From JAJZRV01 sp027442615 (GTDB lineage: Bacteria; Pseudomonadota; Gammaproteobacteria; Burkholderiales; Ferrovaceae): DNA of 64,000 nt. Under the pieces are notes generated by a model that saw nothing but the letters and a program-made list of their open reading frames with translations, was not told the origin of the DNA and searched no databases. Below, piece by piece: positions 19,182-28,311 of the stretch (positions are counted from its first letter, which is position 1; each line of letters begins with the position of its first letter). The stretch spans positions 1 to 64,000 of the forward strand of contig DAIBBI010000006.1 of the NCBI GenBank assembly GCA_027442615.1. Reading direction: 5' to 3'. The translations under genes and the position numbers were made by a program.

Positions 19182-20348
19182 CTAGGGCTTTTCGTGATGG
19201 GATACTTCGACAGTGACTCCTTCACGCAGGTGGTCTATACCATCCGTCACCACTTCCTCGCCATTTGCCAAACCTTGCAAGATGGATACGCGTTCGCCAT
19301 CGCCCGGACCCACTTTGAGCTTGCGCACCGACACAACGTGCTGCGCGTTGACTACGTAGGCATAGGGCCCTTCCGCCCCTTGCTGCACCCCTGCCACGGG
19401 AATGACGAGAGCACCCTTGATCGTATCCACTTTCAGGCGCGCATTGACGAACTGATTTGGAAAGAGACTGTAGTCCGCATTCTTGAACTGGGCCCGTAGC
19501 TTGACCATGCCTGTGGTGACATCCACTTCGTTATCCACCGTCAGGAGATGACCTTCGGCCAGCCGGATGCTGTTGGTCCGGTCCCAGGCTTCCACGCGCA
19601 ACGCCTCAGGCTCTTTAAGGGCTTTGAGGATGGCTGGCAGGGCATCTTGTGGCAAGGGAAAAATGACGGTGATGGGTGAAAGCTGCGTCAGCATCACCAT
19701 GCCGTTGGTGTCCGTGGTATGGATGATGTTGCCCGGGTCCACTTGACGCAAACCCAATCTGCCTGACACCGGAGCGGTGATTCGCGCGTAAACCAGTTGC
19801 AGTTTGGCATTGTCCACCTGCGCCTGATCCGACTGGATGGAGGCTTCGTACTGGGCCACCAGGGCCACCTGCGTGTCCAGTTGCTGCTGTGGTACTGCGC
19901 CGGTCTCGGCGAGTACCTTGTACCGCTTCAAATCCAGTTGGGCATTCTGCAGCAGCGCACGATCGTGGGCGAGTTGGCCCAATGCCTGCTCAAGTTGGAC
20001 TTGAAAAGGTCGCGGATCGATTTCTGCCAGAAGCTCGCCCTCCTTGACGATCTGCCCTTCCTGGAAATTGACCCGCATCAGCTGTCCGTCCACCATGGAA
20101 CGTACCGAGACAGTATAGACGGGTGTGACCGTACCCAAACCGACAAGCCATACCGGAAAGTCGGTTGTGGCGACCGGGGCAACACTCACGGGCGCCAACG
20201 GCGCCCGGCGCGGGCTGGCAGCTTTACCTCCGTGAAGGGAACCAACATACAATTTAAAGGCCAGTGCAGCCAACAACCCCAGTATCAGCACTCCGATCCA
20301 GAACCGGGGCCGCTTATATTGAAAGAGTTGGCTCATGGACAATTTCAC
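19182..20348 (-). CDS. mdtA: RND membrane fusion protein (MdtA-like periplasmic adaptor)
   Basis: A 388-residue HlyD/AcrA-type adaptor. One N-terminal membrane anchor (about 16-37), a lipoyl/barrel-sandwich half (DGQLMRVNFQEGQIVKEGE), an alpha-hairpin with repeated Gln- and Ala-rich heptads (about 115-185), the second lipoyl half (RITAPVSGRLGLRQVDPGN) and a beta-barrel plus membrane-proximal domain follow in order. It links the two permeases to the outer-membrane factor. The start is two bases past the stop of the upstream ATPase gene, so the ATPase and the pump are very probably cotranscribed. Confidence 0.92.
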   Translation of the reverse strand: MKLSMSQLFQYKRPRFWIGVLILGLLAALAFKLYVGSLHGGKAASPRRAPLAPVSVAPVATTDFPVWLVGLGTVTPVYTVSVRSMVDGQLMRVNFQEGQIVKEGELLAEIDPRPFQVQLEQALGQLAHDRALLQNAQLDLKRYKVLAETGAVPQQQLDTQVALVAQYEASIQSDQAQVDNAKLQLVYARITAPVSGRLGLRQVDPGNIIHTTDTNGMVMLTQLSPITVIFPLPQDALPAILKALKEPEALRVEAWDRTNSIRLAEGHLLTVDNEVDVTTGMVKLRAQFKNADYSLFPNQFVNARLKVDTIKGALVIPVAGVQQGAEGPYAYVVNAQHVVSVRKLKVGPGDGERVSILQGLANGEEVVTDGIDHLREGVTVEVSHHEKP

Positions 20349-20350
20349 AA

Positions 20351-21160
20351 TTACCTCGCAACAGGGGCAAAACGAAAATCGCGGGCCAGCGAGGGCGCCG
20401 GAACCTGAAACGGCACGGGTCCATCGGGCTCGGCGTGAATGAACTGATGCGCATAGGGATCGTTGGAATTACTGAGTGTCGCCGGGTCTCCGTGACTCAC
20501 GACCACGCCCTCAGAGAGCAAAAAGATTTCATCAACCACTTTCAAGGATTCGCTGACGTCATAGGTAACGACGATGGATGTGATGCCAATGGCGTCATTA
20601 AGTTCACGAATTAATTTGGCCACGGCATTGAGGGATATAGGGTCGAGTCCGGCGAAGGGCTCATCGTAAATGGTCACGGTGGGATCCATGGCAATGGCTC
20701 GCGCGAGGCAGACCCTGCGGTTCATTCCTCCTGATAATTCAGCCGGAAAGAGGTCACGCGCTCCGCGCAACCCCACTGCCTGGAGTTTCATCAGGACCAG
20801 ATCCCGTACCAGCCGTTCGGGCAGCTGCGTATGCTCCCTGATGGGGAAAGCCACGTTATCGAATACGGTCATGTCACTGAAGAGACCACCCTGCTGGAAC
20901 ATCATGCCCATTTCGCGACGCATTTCGTACAGCTGGCGGTCATTCATTTCGTGCACCACCCGTCCCCTGAATCGCACCGCACCGCGGTCTGGATGCAACT
21001 GTCCACCCACGAGCTTCAGCAAGGTCGTTTTGCCGCAACCGCTTGTTCCCAGGATCGCCGAAATCTTGCCTTCTGCTAGGGTCATGTTGATTCCCCGCAA
21101 GACCTCGCGAGAACCGTAACTGAAATGCAAATCTTCAAGTTCAAGCAAAGGAGAGCTCAT
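20351..21160 (-). CDS. MlaF-like ABC transporter ATPase with substituted H-loop residue
   Basis: A 269-residue ATPase closest in style to MlaF/Ttg2A, the lipid-transport ATPase. Walker A GTSGCGKT (38-45), Q-loop MFQQGG (87-92), signature LSGGM (142-146) and Walker B with DEP (166-168) are intact. The H-loop reads VVTYDV: position 200, normally the histidine that contacts the ATP gamma-phosphate, is Tyr (codon TAT at 20563-20561). The C-terminal DGPVPFQVP resembles the MlaF tail. No MlaE permease, MlaD or MlaC is encoded nearby; instead the gene heads the RND operon. The ATG at 21160 has a GAGA ribosome site. Confidence 0.8.
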   Translation of the reverse strand: MSSPLLELEDLHFSYGSREVLRGINMTLAEGKISAILGTSGCGKTTLLKLVGGQLHPDRGAVRFRGRVVHEMNDRQLYEMRREMGMMFQQGGLFSDMTVFDNVAFPIREHTQLPERLVRDLVLMKLQAVGLRGARDLFPAELSGGMNRRVCLARAIAMDPTVTIYDEPFAGLDPISLNAVAKLIRELNDAIGITSIVVTYDVSESLKVVDEIFLLSEGVVVSHGDPATLSNSNDPYAHQFIHAEPDGPVPFQVPAPSLARDFRFAPVAR

Positions 21161-21347
21161 ATCATTCTCGGCGAAATATGGAAGTAGCACGCAATCCTAG
21201 CGGGCGAGCCGTCTCAAGGCAAGGAAAACAGCCGGCAGATGCAAAAACATGGCAAAAAATCAGGGCCTTGGCATATGGCTATCGAAGCCGTAGAATCTTT
21301 AGCTTCGTCTGTACACATAACTTCATTGAATCAGTTTCGGACACCGA

Positions 21348-24300
21348 ATGGTGATGACCCCTGTAGTTCCTAGACCTCTGGCAGAAGTGGACCAAGACAA
21401 ACCGGCATTTGCGCTCCATCTGTTGGAGTTATTGCAACTGGTGTCGCTGGCCCATGTCCCTATCACCAAGGGGCAGCTACTTCAATGCCTGGAAGCCGCG
21501 CAGTGTCGCGACGCTGAGGGTCAGCCCTGGGTGCTGGCCACGCTTAACCCTGCGGTGGAATCCCTGGTTGCCAGCGGCGCACTGGTTGCACAGGGGCCCC
21601 GAATCTCTTGCGAGCAGACGCTCTCGGAACACCTTGCACGCCTGCTCTCACACACGGCACGCTGCGCCCCGATGGTCGAAGCCATCCGTACCGTTTTCAA
21701 GATTGCCGATTATCGTTATGGCTATTTTGTGCGCCAATTTGGTGAAGGTGTGCGCGACTTGCGCCTTGCCCTGTACGCCGGCCGGTTTGATGATTTCACA
21801 CGCCTTGCTCAAACCATCCAGAGCTATTTTTCTGCAGAGTGGCGCAGCAAAAACCCCTATGTCGCCATTTTCGACAACCCCTTCCAGTCTGCTCAATTTG
21901 ACAGTTTGCCGCCGGAGATCAGCCTGCCCGTTGCCGCAACCCTGTTGATGGTCCGTCTGAACCGGATGGAGTCCTGTTCCGGGCCCATGTCCTGGCTGAG
22001 GGATCGCGCCAAGACCGCCAGGGATGAACAGAAGGGCTGGTTTGCCACGGTGCTGTGCGAACCCATGGTCATGCGAGGGCACATTGACGATGCCGTCTTG
22101 CTCTCGCGCGGCAAGAGTGGCAATGCCACAACACCCATCGCAGGACTTGCGTGCGTGCTTCGCGGGCAGATGGAAGAGGGCCTGAAAATCTTTGAGAGCG
22201 TTCTCAAGGATGGCAAAAAGGCACAGGATTTGCGCAAGGCGGGCATGGCGGGCTTAAGCGGGGTGGCCTACGTCATCGCCCTGATTTCCACAGGAGATCC
22301 CAAACGCCTGGAAAAGGCGTCCAGCCACATCGCCGCAGTCATCAAGGGGGGCTCGTCCATGCTTTCCGTTTTCGCCTGCCTTGGGCATGTGGCACGGGCC
22401 ACCCAGTCGGTGGACGTGCTGGCCTCTGAAGACCGCACGGAAGCTTCTGATCGCGATCCCTTGGGTACCCTGTTTCGCGCTTTGGCCAGTTGGTGGGTGG
22501 ACGGGGCTGGGGAGCGCATTGACCGTGATCGCCTGCGCGACCTTGCCGCCAAAGCCGAATCCCAAGGCTATCGGTGGATTGCGGCGGAAGCCCTGGGGCT
22601 GTTGGGACGAATGGATAATCCCACTTCGGCAGAGCGCGCTGAAAAACTTCATTATGAACTGGGTACGACCACGCTGGCCGAAGCAATCCGACGCCAGCCG
22701 CTGTGGGAGCGCGCTTTGGGGGCTCTGGACCGATTGGGCAATGAATTTTCCAGCACCACGCCGCCGCCACGAAATGTGCGATTTGCCTGGTACCTCACCT
22801 ATATTCCCGAAACGGGACAATGTTTGCTTGAAGCGCGCGAACAGCGGCGCGCACAGGGCAATGCCTGGGGCCAGGGAAAAGCCGTCACCATCAATCGAAT
22901 GCTCACGGCCCAGCAGGACCTGGAAGGATTGACGGAGCAGGACCGCGCAGTGATCGCCATGTTGCGCCATGCGGATATCGCCAAAAAGGGCAGCGAGAAG
23001 CGAATCGACAGCATGTCGGCCTTGGCCCTGTTGATAGACCACCCCCTGCTGTTCTGGTCCCAAAGCCCGGATCAATCCGTGCAGTTGCTGCGAGGCCAAC
23101 CCGAAATCGTGGTCCAGCGCGAGCGGAATCAACTGCGTCTCGTCATGACGCCCGCCTTGCCGGAAGAGTCGCGATATCACCTGATGCGTGAGACCCGCAA
23201 CCGGTTGCGCATCATCGAGATGTCGGCAGATCAGGAACGCGCATTGGGCGTGATCGGCCGAGAGGGTCTGGTATTGCCAAAATCCGCAGAGGAGCGTCTG
23301 GTAAAGTCGATTGAAGGACTGACCCTGCGCTTTCGCGTCAGGTCAGACATCGGAGGTGGAAACACGGAAATCGTTCCGGCTGACCCACAAATCTATGCCT
23401 TGTTGTCACCTTCGCCCACGGGACTTCAGGTGGAGCTCATGGTGTATCCCGAAGGGGATCGCGGTGAAGCGTACACACCAGGCGCCGGTCAGGAATGCGT
23501 GGGTTATGCGTCTCCCGACGAACCGGTGCAGCGCGAGTCCTTGCGCCAATTGCGCCAGGAGCGCGCTGCGGCTGACAGAATTTTTGAGGTTTGCCTTCCC
23601 TGGATCAAGCCTTCCGATTACGACTATCACGGTCACAGCACCAACCCAGCCACGGCTTGCGAATTGCTCCTTGCCCTGCGCGAGATGGGCGACGAGGTGA
23701 AATTGCGCTGGCCTGAAGGTGAGACATTAAAGATTCGCGGTGAGGTGGATGCAAGCCAACTGACTTTGCAGGTCTCCTCACAAGGCGATTGGCTGGGGGT
23801 TTCGGGAAGCATCGCGGTGGACAGCAACACCGTGGTTGAACTCAAGGCATTGCTGGAAGCCGCCTCCACGCCAGGAACCCGGTTTGTGGCCCTCAAGGAT
23901 GGGCAATACCTGGCCTTGAGCGAGCAACTGCTCAGGCGTGTACGTGAACTGGGCGGCTTGTCCGAACAACATGCCGATCTGCTGCGCATCCATGCACTGG
24001 CTGCATCGCAGTTGTCCAGCGTCGTGGATGAAGTCACCGAAACCCACAGCGATCCAGGCTGGCGCGCTTTGCTGGAGCGGCGCGAAGCCCTGTCCGTATG
24101 GCAACCCGAATTGCCCGAGGGCCTTAATGCTGAATTGCGGGACTACCAGAAAGTCGGTTTTGAATGGCTGGCTCGCCATGCACATTCTGGTGCAGGTGCC
24201 TGCCTTGCCGACGACATGGGGCTGGGGAAAACCTTGCAAACCCTGGCATTGCTGTTGTACCGCGCCTCGCAGGGCCCGGCCCTGGTGGTTGCGCCCACTT

Positions 24301-25541
24301 CCGTATGCGGTAACTGGGATAGCGAAGCAAGGCGTTTTGCCCCGTCGCTCAAGATTCGCTGGTTGGGAAACGGACCCCGCGACCGGAATTTTGCGGATGC
24401 GGGCCCCGGCGAATTGATCATCATGAGCTACACCCTTTTTCAGCAGGAAACCGAAGCCCTGGCCACCAAAGAATGGGCCACGGTAGTCCTGGACGAAGCC
24501 CAGGCGATCAAGAATTCCGGCACCAAACGCTCTCAGGCGGCGATGAAACTGAAATCCAAGTTTCGCCTGATTACGACCGGCACCCCCATAGAAAATCATC
24601 TGGGTGAACTGTGGAATCTCTTTCGCTTCATCAACCCGGGGCTATTGGGCTCGCTGGATTCGTTTACGGACCGCTTTGCCGTCCCCATTGAAAAGAACAA
24701 TGACGCAGAGGCCCGTGAACGCCTGCGCCGCCTGATTCAACCCTTTGTATTGCGTCGTACCAAGTCCCAGGTGCTGTCAGAACTGCCGCCGCGCACCGAG
24801 GTGACCTTGACGCTGGATCTTAGTCCGGATGAGCGGGCCATGTATGAGGCGGTCCGTCAGCAAGCTTTGGAAAGCGTCACCGTGGAGGGTGAAGACCAAC
24901 CCAACAGAATCCGGGTACTGGCGGGTATCATGAAATTGCGCCGGGCCTGTTGCCATGGTTCCCTGGTCATTCCAGACCGTGAATGGGCCTCGGGCAAAGT
25001 GGCCGCACTCATGGAAATTGTCGAGGAACTGCGGGAAAGTGGCCATCGTGCACTGATATTCAGTCAATTTGTGGATTACCTGGAAATCATCCGCGAGGCC
25101 GTCACTGAGCGTGGCGTTTCCTTCCATTATCTGGATGGCTCGACTCCTTCCATGGAGCGCGTACGCCGCGTCAAGGCCTTCCAGGAAGGCGAGGGCGACT
25201 TGTTCTTGATCAGCCTGAAGGCGGGGGGGGTTGGGCTTAATCTCACCGGCGCAGATTATGTCATCCACATGGATCCCTGGTGGAATCCGGCAGTGGAAGA
25301 CCAGGCCTCAGACCGCGCCCACCGCATAGGTCAGACACGCCCGGTGACCGTTTACCGGCTGATCTCGAAAGACACCATCGAAGAAAAAATCGTGGCGTTG
25401 CATGAACGCAAGCGCCACCTGGCAGACAGTCTGCTGGAGGGTGCAGGGGAGACCAGCACCATCTCCACCGAAGAGCTGATCGGTTTGTTGCAGGAGGAAA
25501 CCGGGGCCGCCAGCGGGGTTGTTAAGCCCGCAACGCCTTGA
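21348..25541 (+). CDS. large SNF2-family DNA-dependent ATPase/helicase-like protein
   Basis: A 1397-residue protein. The C-terminal third is a bacterial SNF2 motor: LRDYQKVGFEWL (about 930), Walker A in DDMGLGKT (about 955-962), motif II LDEAQAIKN (about 1048), TGTPIENHLGELW, and the helicase-C half ending in DRAHRIGQTRPV. Roughly 900 residues precede the motor; an Ala/Leu-rich helical-repeat-like part comes first, then a mixed part of the kind often found before bacterial SNF2 motors. No nuclease, methylase or defence partner adjoins it, so it appears to stand alone, possibly acting in DNA or RNA polymerase remodelling. Its 3' end overlaps the convergent ettA by 20 bp. Confidence 0.85.
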   Translation: MVMTPVVPRPLAEVDQDKPAFALHLLELLQLVSLAHVPITKGQLLQCLEAAQCRDAEGQPWVLATLNPAVESLVASGALVAQGPRISCEQTLSEHLARLLSHTARCAPMVEAIRTVFKIADYRYGYFVRQFGEGVRDLRLALYAGRFDDFTRLAQTIQSYFSAEWRSKNPYVAIFDNPFQSAQFDSLPPEISLPVAATLLMVRLNRMESCSGPMSWLRDRAKTARDEQKGWFATVLCEPMVMRGHIDDAVLLSRGKSGNATTPIAGLACVLRGQMEEGLKIFESVLKDGKKAQDLRKAGMAGLSGVAYVIALISTGDPKRLEKASSHIAAVIKGGSSMLSVFACLGHVARATQSVDVLASEDRTEASDRDPLGTLFRALASWWVDGAGERIDRDRLRDLAAKAESQGYRWIAAEALGLLGRMDNPTSAERAEKLHYELGTTTLAEAIRRQPLWERALGALDRLGNEFSSTTPPPRNVRFAWYLTYIPETGQCLLEAREQRRAQGNAWGQGKAVTINRMLTAQQDLEGLTEQDRAVIAMLRHADIAKKGSEKRIDSMSALALLIDHPLLFWSQSPDQSVQLLRGQPEIVVQRERNQLRLVMTPALPEESRYHLMRETRNRLRIIEMSADQERALGVIGREGLVLPKSAEERLVKSIEGLTLRFRVRSDIGGGNTEIVPADPQIYALLSPSPTGLQVELMVYPEGDRGEAYTPGAGQECVGYASPDEPVQRESLRQLRQERAAADRIFEVCLPWIKPSDYDYHGHSTNPATACELLLALREMGDEVKLRWPEGETLKIRGEVDASQLTLQVSSQGDWLGVSGSIAVDSNTVVELKALLEAASTPGTRFVALKDGQYLALSEQLLRRVRELGGLSEQHADLLRIHALAASQLSSVVDEVTETHSDPGWRALLERREALSVWQPELPEGLNAELRDYQKVGFEWLARHAHSGAGACLADDMGLGKTLQTLALLLYRASQGPALVVAPTSVCGNWDSEARRFAPSLKIRWLGNGPRDRNFADAGPGELIIMSYTLFQQETEALATKEWATVVLDEAQAIKNSGTKRSQAAMKLKSKFRLITTGTPIENHLGELWNLFRFINPGLLGSLDSFTDRFAVPIEKNNDAEARERLRRLIQPFVLRRTKSQVLSELPPRTEVTLTLDLSPDERAMYEAVRQQALESVTVEGEDQPNRIRVLAGIMKLRRACCHGSLVIPDREWASGKVAALMEIVEELRESGHRALIFSQFVDYLEIIREAVTERGVSFHYLDGSTPSMERVRRVKAFQEGEGDLFLISLKAGGVGLNLTGADYVIHMDPWWNPAVEDQASDRAHRIGQTRPVTVYRLISKDTIEEKIVALHERKRHLADSLLEGAGETSTISTEELIGLLQEETGAASGVVKPATP

Positions 25542-27189
25542 ATCGAATGCGCTTGGGTCGAGCACCTTCGTCCCCCAGGCGCTTCTTTTTGTCTGCTTCG
25601 TACTCCTGGTAGTTACCGGCAAAGAACACCACCTGCGACTCCCCTTCGAATGCCATGATGTGGGTGGCAATCCGGTCCAGAAACCAGCGATCATGAGAAA
25701 TCACCATCACACAGCCGGCAAATTCCAGCAGGGCATCCTCCAGGGCACGCAGGGTTTCCACGTCCAAATCATTGGAGGGCTCATCCAGGAGCAGGACATT
25801 TCCGCCTTGAATCAGGGTTTTTGCAAGATGCAGACGCCCTCGCTCGCCCCCTGAAAGATTACCAACGACCTTCTGCTGGTCTGCACCCTTGAAATTGAAA
25901 CGGCCAATATATGCGCGGGAGGGGGTCTCGAATTTACCCACGGTCAGTATGTCCGCCCCGCCCGAGATTTCCTCCCAGACGGTATTCTTGCTGTTCAGTG
26001 CGTCGCGACTTTGGTCCACGAAGGACAGTTTGACGGTTGGGCCGATCCTGATGGAGCCCGAATCGGGTTTATCCTGGCCGGTAATCATGCGAAACAGGGT
26101 GGATTTACCAGCACCATTGGGGCCGATGATTCCCACGATGGCCCCCGGCGGAATCGCAAAGCTGGTGTGATCCAGCAGCAGCCGATCACCAAAACCCTTG
26201 CTCACGTCATTGAACTCAATCACGGTATCGCCCAGACGATCGCCCACCGGGATGAAGATTTCCTGGGTTTCATTACGCTTCTGGTATTCCTGCGAGCTCA
26301 GCTCTTCGAATCGTGCAAGGCGGGATTTGGACTTGGCCTGGCGTCCCTTGGGGTTTTGGCGCACCCATTCCAGTTCCTTCTGGATGGCTTTCTGGCGAGC
26401 AGATTCCTGTGACTCCTCCTGCTTGAGGCGATCTTCCTTCTGTTCCAGCCAGGATGTGTAGTTGCCCTTCCAGGGAATGCCATGTCCGCGGTCCAGCTCA
26501 AGAATCCATTCGGCGGCATTGTCAAGAAAGTAACGGTCGTGGGTGACTGCCACCACGGTTCCAGGAAATCGTTGCAGAAACTGCTCTAACCAGTCCACGC
26601 TTTCCGCATCCAGGTGATTAGTAGGCTCATCGAGCAGCAGCATGTCTGGTTTGGAGATCAACAGGCGACAAAGCGCTACGCGGCGTTTTTCTCCGCCGGA
26701 CAATTTGCCAATTTTGGCATCCCAAGGGGGTAAGCGCAGCGCATCGGCTGCAACTTCCATCTGAAGCTCGGCAGTGTGACCATCCGATGCATTGATGATG
26801 GCTTCGAGCCGGGCCTGTTCAGCAGCCAATGCGTCAAAATCGGCATCAGGCTCTGCATAAGCTGCATAAACAACTTCCAGGGCCTTCCGGGCCGAAAGAA
26901 TCTCACCCAGCCCCTGTTCAACGGCTTCACGCACGGTGATCTCGGGATCAAGCTGCGGTTCCTGCGGCAAATAGCCTATGCTGAGGTTGGGCATGGGCGT
27001 GGCTTCGCCCTCGATTTCCGTGTCGATGCCTGCCATGATCCGAAGCAGGGTGGACTTGCCCGAGCCGTTCAGCCCCAATACGCCGATTTTGGCGCCTGGA
27101 AAGAAGCTGAGCGAAATGTCCTTGAGGATCTGGCGCTTCGGAGGGACAATCTTGCTGACCCTGTTCATGGTGAATACATACTGTGCCAT
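25522..27189 (-). CDS. ettA: energy-dependent translational throttle protein EttA (ABC-F)
   Basis: Soluble ABC-F ATPase of 555 residues with two nucleotide-binding domains (Walker A GLNGSGKST near 40 and GPNGAGKST near 356; signatures LSGGEKRRV and LSGGERGRL) and no membrane segments. The inter-domain linker with RLKQEESQESARQKAI and KSRLARFEEL fits the EttA subfamily, which binds the ribosomal E site and gates elongation according to the ATP/ADP ratio. The ATG at 27189 has a GGAAG ribosome site eight bases upstream. Length and ending (RFKALRA) match EttA. Confidence 0.93.
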   Translation of the reverse strand: MAQYVFTMNRVSKIVPPKRQILKDISLSFFPGAKIGVLGLNGSGKSTLLRIMAGIDTEIEGEATPMPNLSIGYLPQEPQLDPEITVREAVEQGLGEILSARKALEVVYAAYAEPDADFDALAAEQARLEAIINASDGHTAELQMEVAADALRLPPWDAKIGKLSGGEKRRVALCRLLISKPDMLLLDEPTNHLDAESVDWLEQFLQRFPGTVVAVTHDRYFLDNAAEWILELDRGHGIPWKGNYTSWLEQKEDRLKQEESQESARQKAIQKELEWVRQNPKGRQAKSKSRLARFEELSSQEYQKRNETQEIFIPVGDRLGDTVIEFNDVSKGFGDRLLLDHTSFAIPPGAIVGIIGPNGAGKSTLFRMITGQDKPDSGSIRIGPTVKLSFVDQSRDALNSKNTVWEEISGGADILTVGKFETPSRAYIGRFNFKGADQQKVVGNLSGGERGRLHLAKTLIQGGNVLLLDEPSNDLDVETLRALEDALLEFAGCVMVISHDRWFLDRIATHIMAFEGESQVVFFAGNYQEYEADKKKRLGDEGARPKRIRFKALRA

Positions 27190-27422
27190 TGTGCAACTTC
27201 CGCAAGTCTAAAAACAGCGAGGGTACCAGAGCCGCAGCGTCACAGCGAGTGAATTTGCGCATGTTGTAGTCCACGGGAACTGACATGATGCGTTATGCTC
27301 AAAAGCAGGACGAAAGGGCAGTCGGAGTGACAAGCGCTGCGTAATACCCCTTTACAGATCATTTTGATCTAATAATAACGAGTTGTTTTACAATGCATTG
27401 CGTAATTACCTTGGAGATTTAC

Positions 27423-28106
27423 ATGAAAACAAGATCCGTTGCAGCATTGACCATGACGGCATTGGCGGTTATAGCAGTTTCTGGTTGTACAACTCCGGGC
27501 GTAGGCGGCTCTGACTACACCTACGGGCAAGTGCGCGGAGAACAATCTGTTCGACTGGGTACGATCGAGAGCATTCGCAAAGTCAGAATCCAGGCGAGTG
27601 AACCGGGTGCTGTGGGTCTGCTGGCGGGTGCAGTGGGCGGAGCCGCATTGGGTCATACCATGGGGCAGGGTACGGGTAACGCGGCATCGACAATTCTGGG
27701 CACGATCGCTGGCGCTGCTGCCGGAGAAGCGATTCAGAATTCCGCTGCAACCCAGGAAGGCCTTGAAATTACGGTACGCCTCGATAGCGGCTATGTCATT
27801 GCGGTGACCCAAGGCGCAGATGAAGACTTCAGGGTTGGCGATCGCGTTCAAGTTCTGGGAGGCGCAGGTGCCACCCGGGTCACGCGGCTGGATGCAGCGT
27901 CTTCGCTCACCAATGCTCGCCCGGTATCGGGCCCTCCACCCGTCAACAACACCATGCCACCGCGTGATGCGCCACCCCCCGCACCACCAGCCAACAGTGC
28001 GCCAAGCAACCTTTCCCAGCAGATCCTTTATTTCTGTCCGGACAGCAATGCTTATTATCCTGCAGTCCCCACCTGCAAATCTCCCTGGATGAAGGTTATC
28101 AAGTAG
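27423..28106 (+). CDS. glycine-zipper outer membrane lipoprotein, SlyB/Pcp-like
   Basis: A 227-residue predicted lipoprotein. The signal peptide ends in VSGC (Cys22). The core holds a glycine-zipper pair (GLLAGAVGGAALGHTMGQG about 61-79, then the ILGTIAGAAAGEAI region), as in SlyB/Pcp family envelope proteins. Unlike the short classical members it has a Pro-rich linker (about 175-200) and a C-terminal piece with CPDSNAYYPAVPTC and a final W, a small pattern seen in other proteobacterial lipoproteins. The ATG at 27423 is preceded by GGAG. A strong terminator follows, so it is probably a single-gene unit. Confidence 0.8.
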   Translation: MKTRSVAALTMTALAVIAVSGCTTPGVGGSDYTYGQVRGEQSVRLGTIESIRKVRIQASEPGAVGLLAGAVGGAALGHTMGQGTGNAASTILGTIAGAAAGEAIQNSAATQEGLEITVRLDSGYVIAVTQGADEDFRVGDRVQVLGGAGATRVTRLDAASSLTNARPVSGPPPVNNTMPPRDAPPPAPPANSAPSNLSQQILYFCPDSNAYYPAVPTCKSPWMKVIK

Positions 28107-28138
28107 TCTTGCAAGAAGGGTAGTGACGCGTTTTCAGG

Positions 28139-28163
28139 GACCCCGCCGAGGCGGGGTTTCTTT
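28139..28163 (+). terminator. rho-independent terminator after the glycine-zipper lipoprotein gene
   Basis: A GC-rich hairpin, ACCCCGCC and GGCGGGGT arms (28140-28157), is followed by TTTCTTT. It lies about 35 bases past the lipoprotein stop codon and before the rfbBA promoter region. Confidence 0.8.
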
Positions 28164-28180
28164 CGCGCACATAATTTAAC

Positions 28181-28194
28181 ATAATGTACATTAT
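28181..28194. promoter_or_regulatory. perfect 14-bp palindrome upstream of rfbBA, possible operator
   Basis: ATAATGTACATTAT is a perfect inverted repeat in an AT-rich stretch between the lipoprotein terminator and rfbB, about 120 bases before the rfbB start. A related half, ACATAATT, lies just upstream (28169-28176). The location and symmetry suggest a binding site for a dimeric regulator of the sugar genes, but no regulator can be assigned. Confidence 0.35.
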
Positions 28195-28311
28195 ACGCAG
28201 TTTGCATGGTCGGCATCATGCCCGTCGAGGCTGTGCGGCATCGCAGGCTGGCGCCTGAACCTGATATGATTCGGAACTTCCATCCTTCCTCGGCAACTAC
28301 ATAACAGAACT

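Noticed and set aside
22254..23180. 308-codon open frame on the minus strand
   Set aside because: It lies wholly inside the SNF2 gene, has biased composition and no plausible ribosome site or domain.
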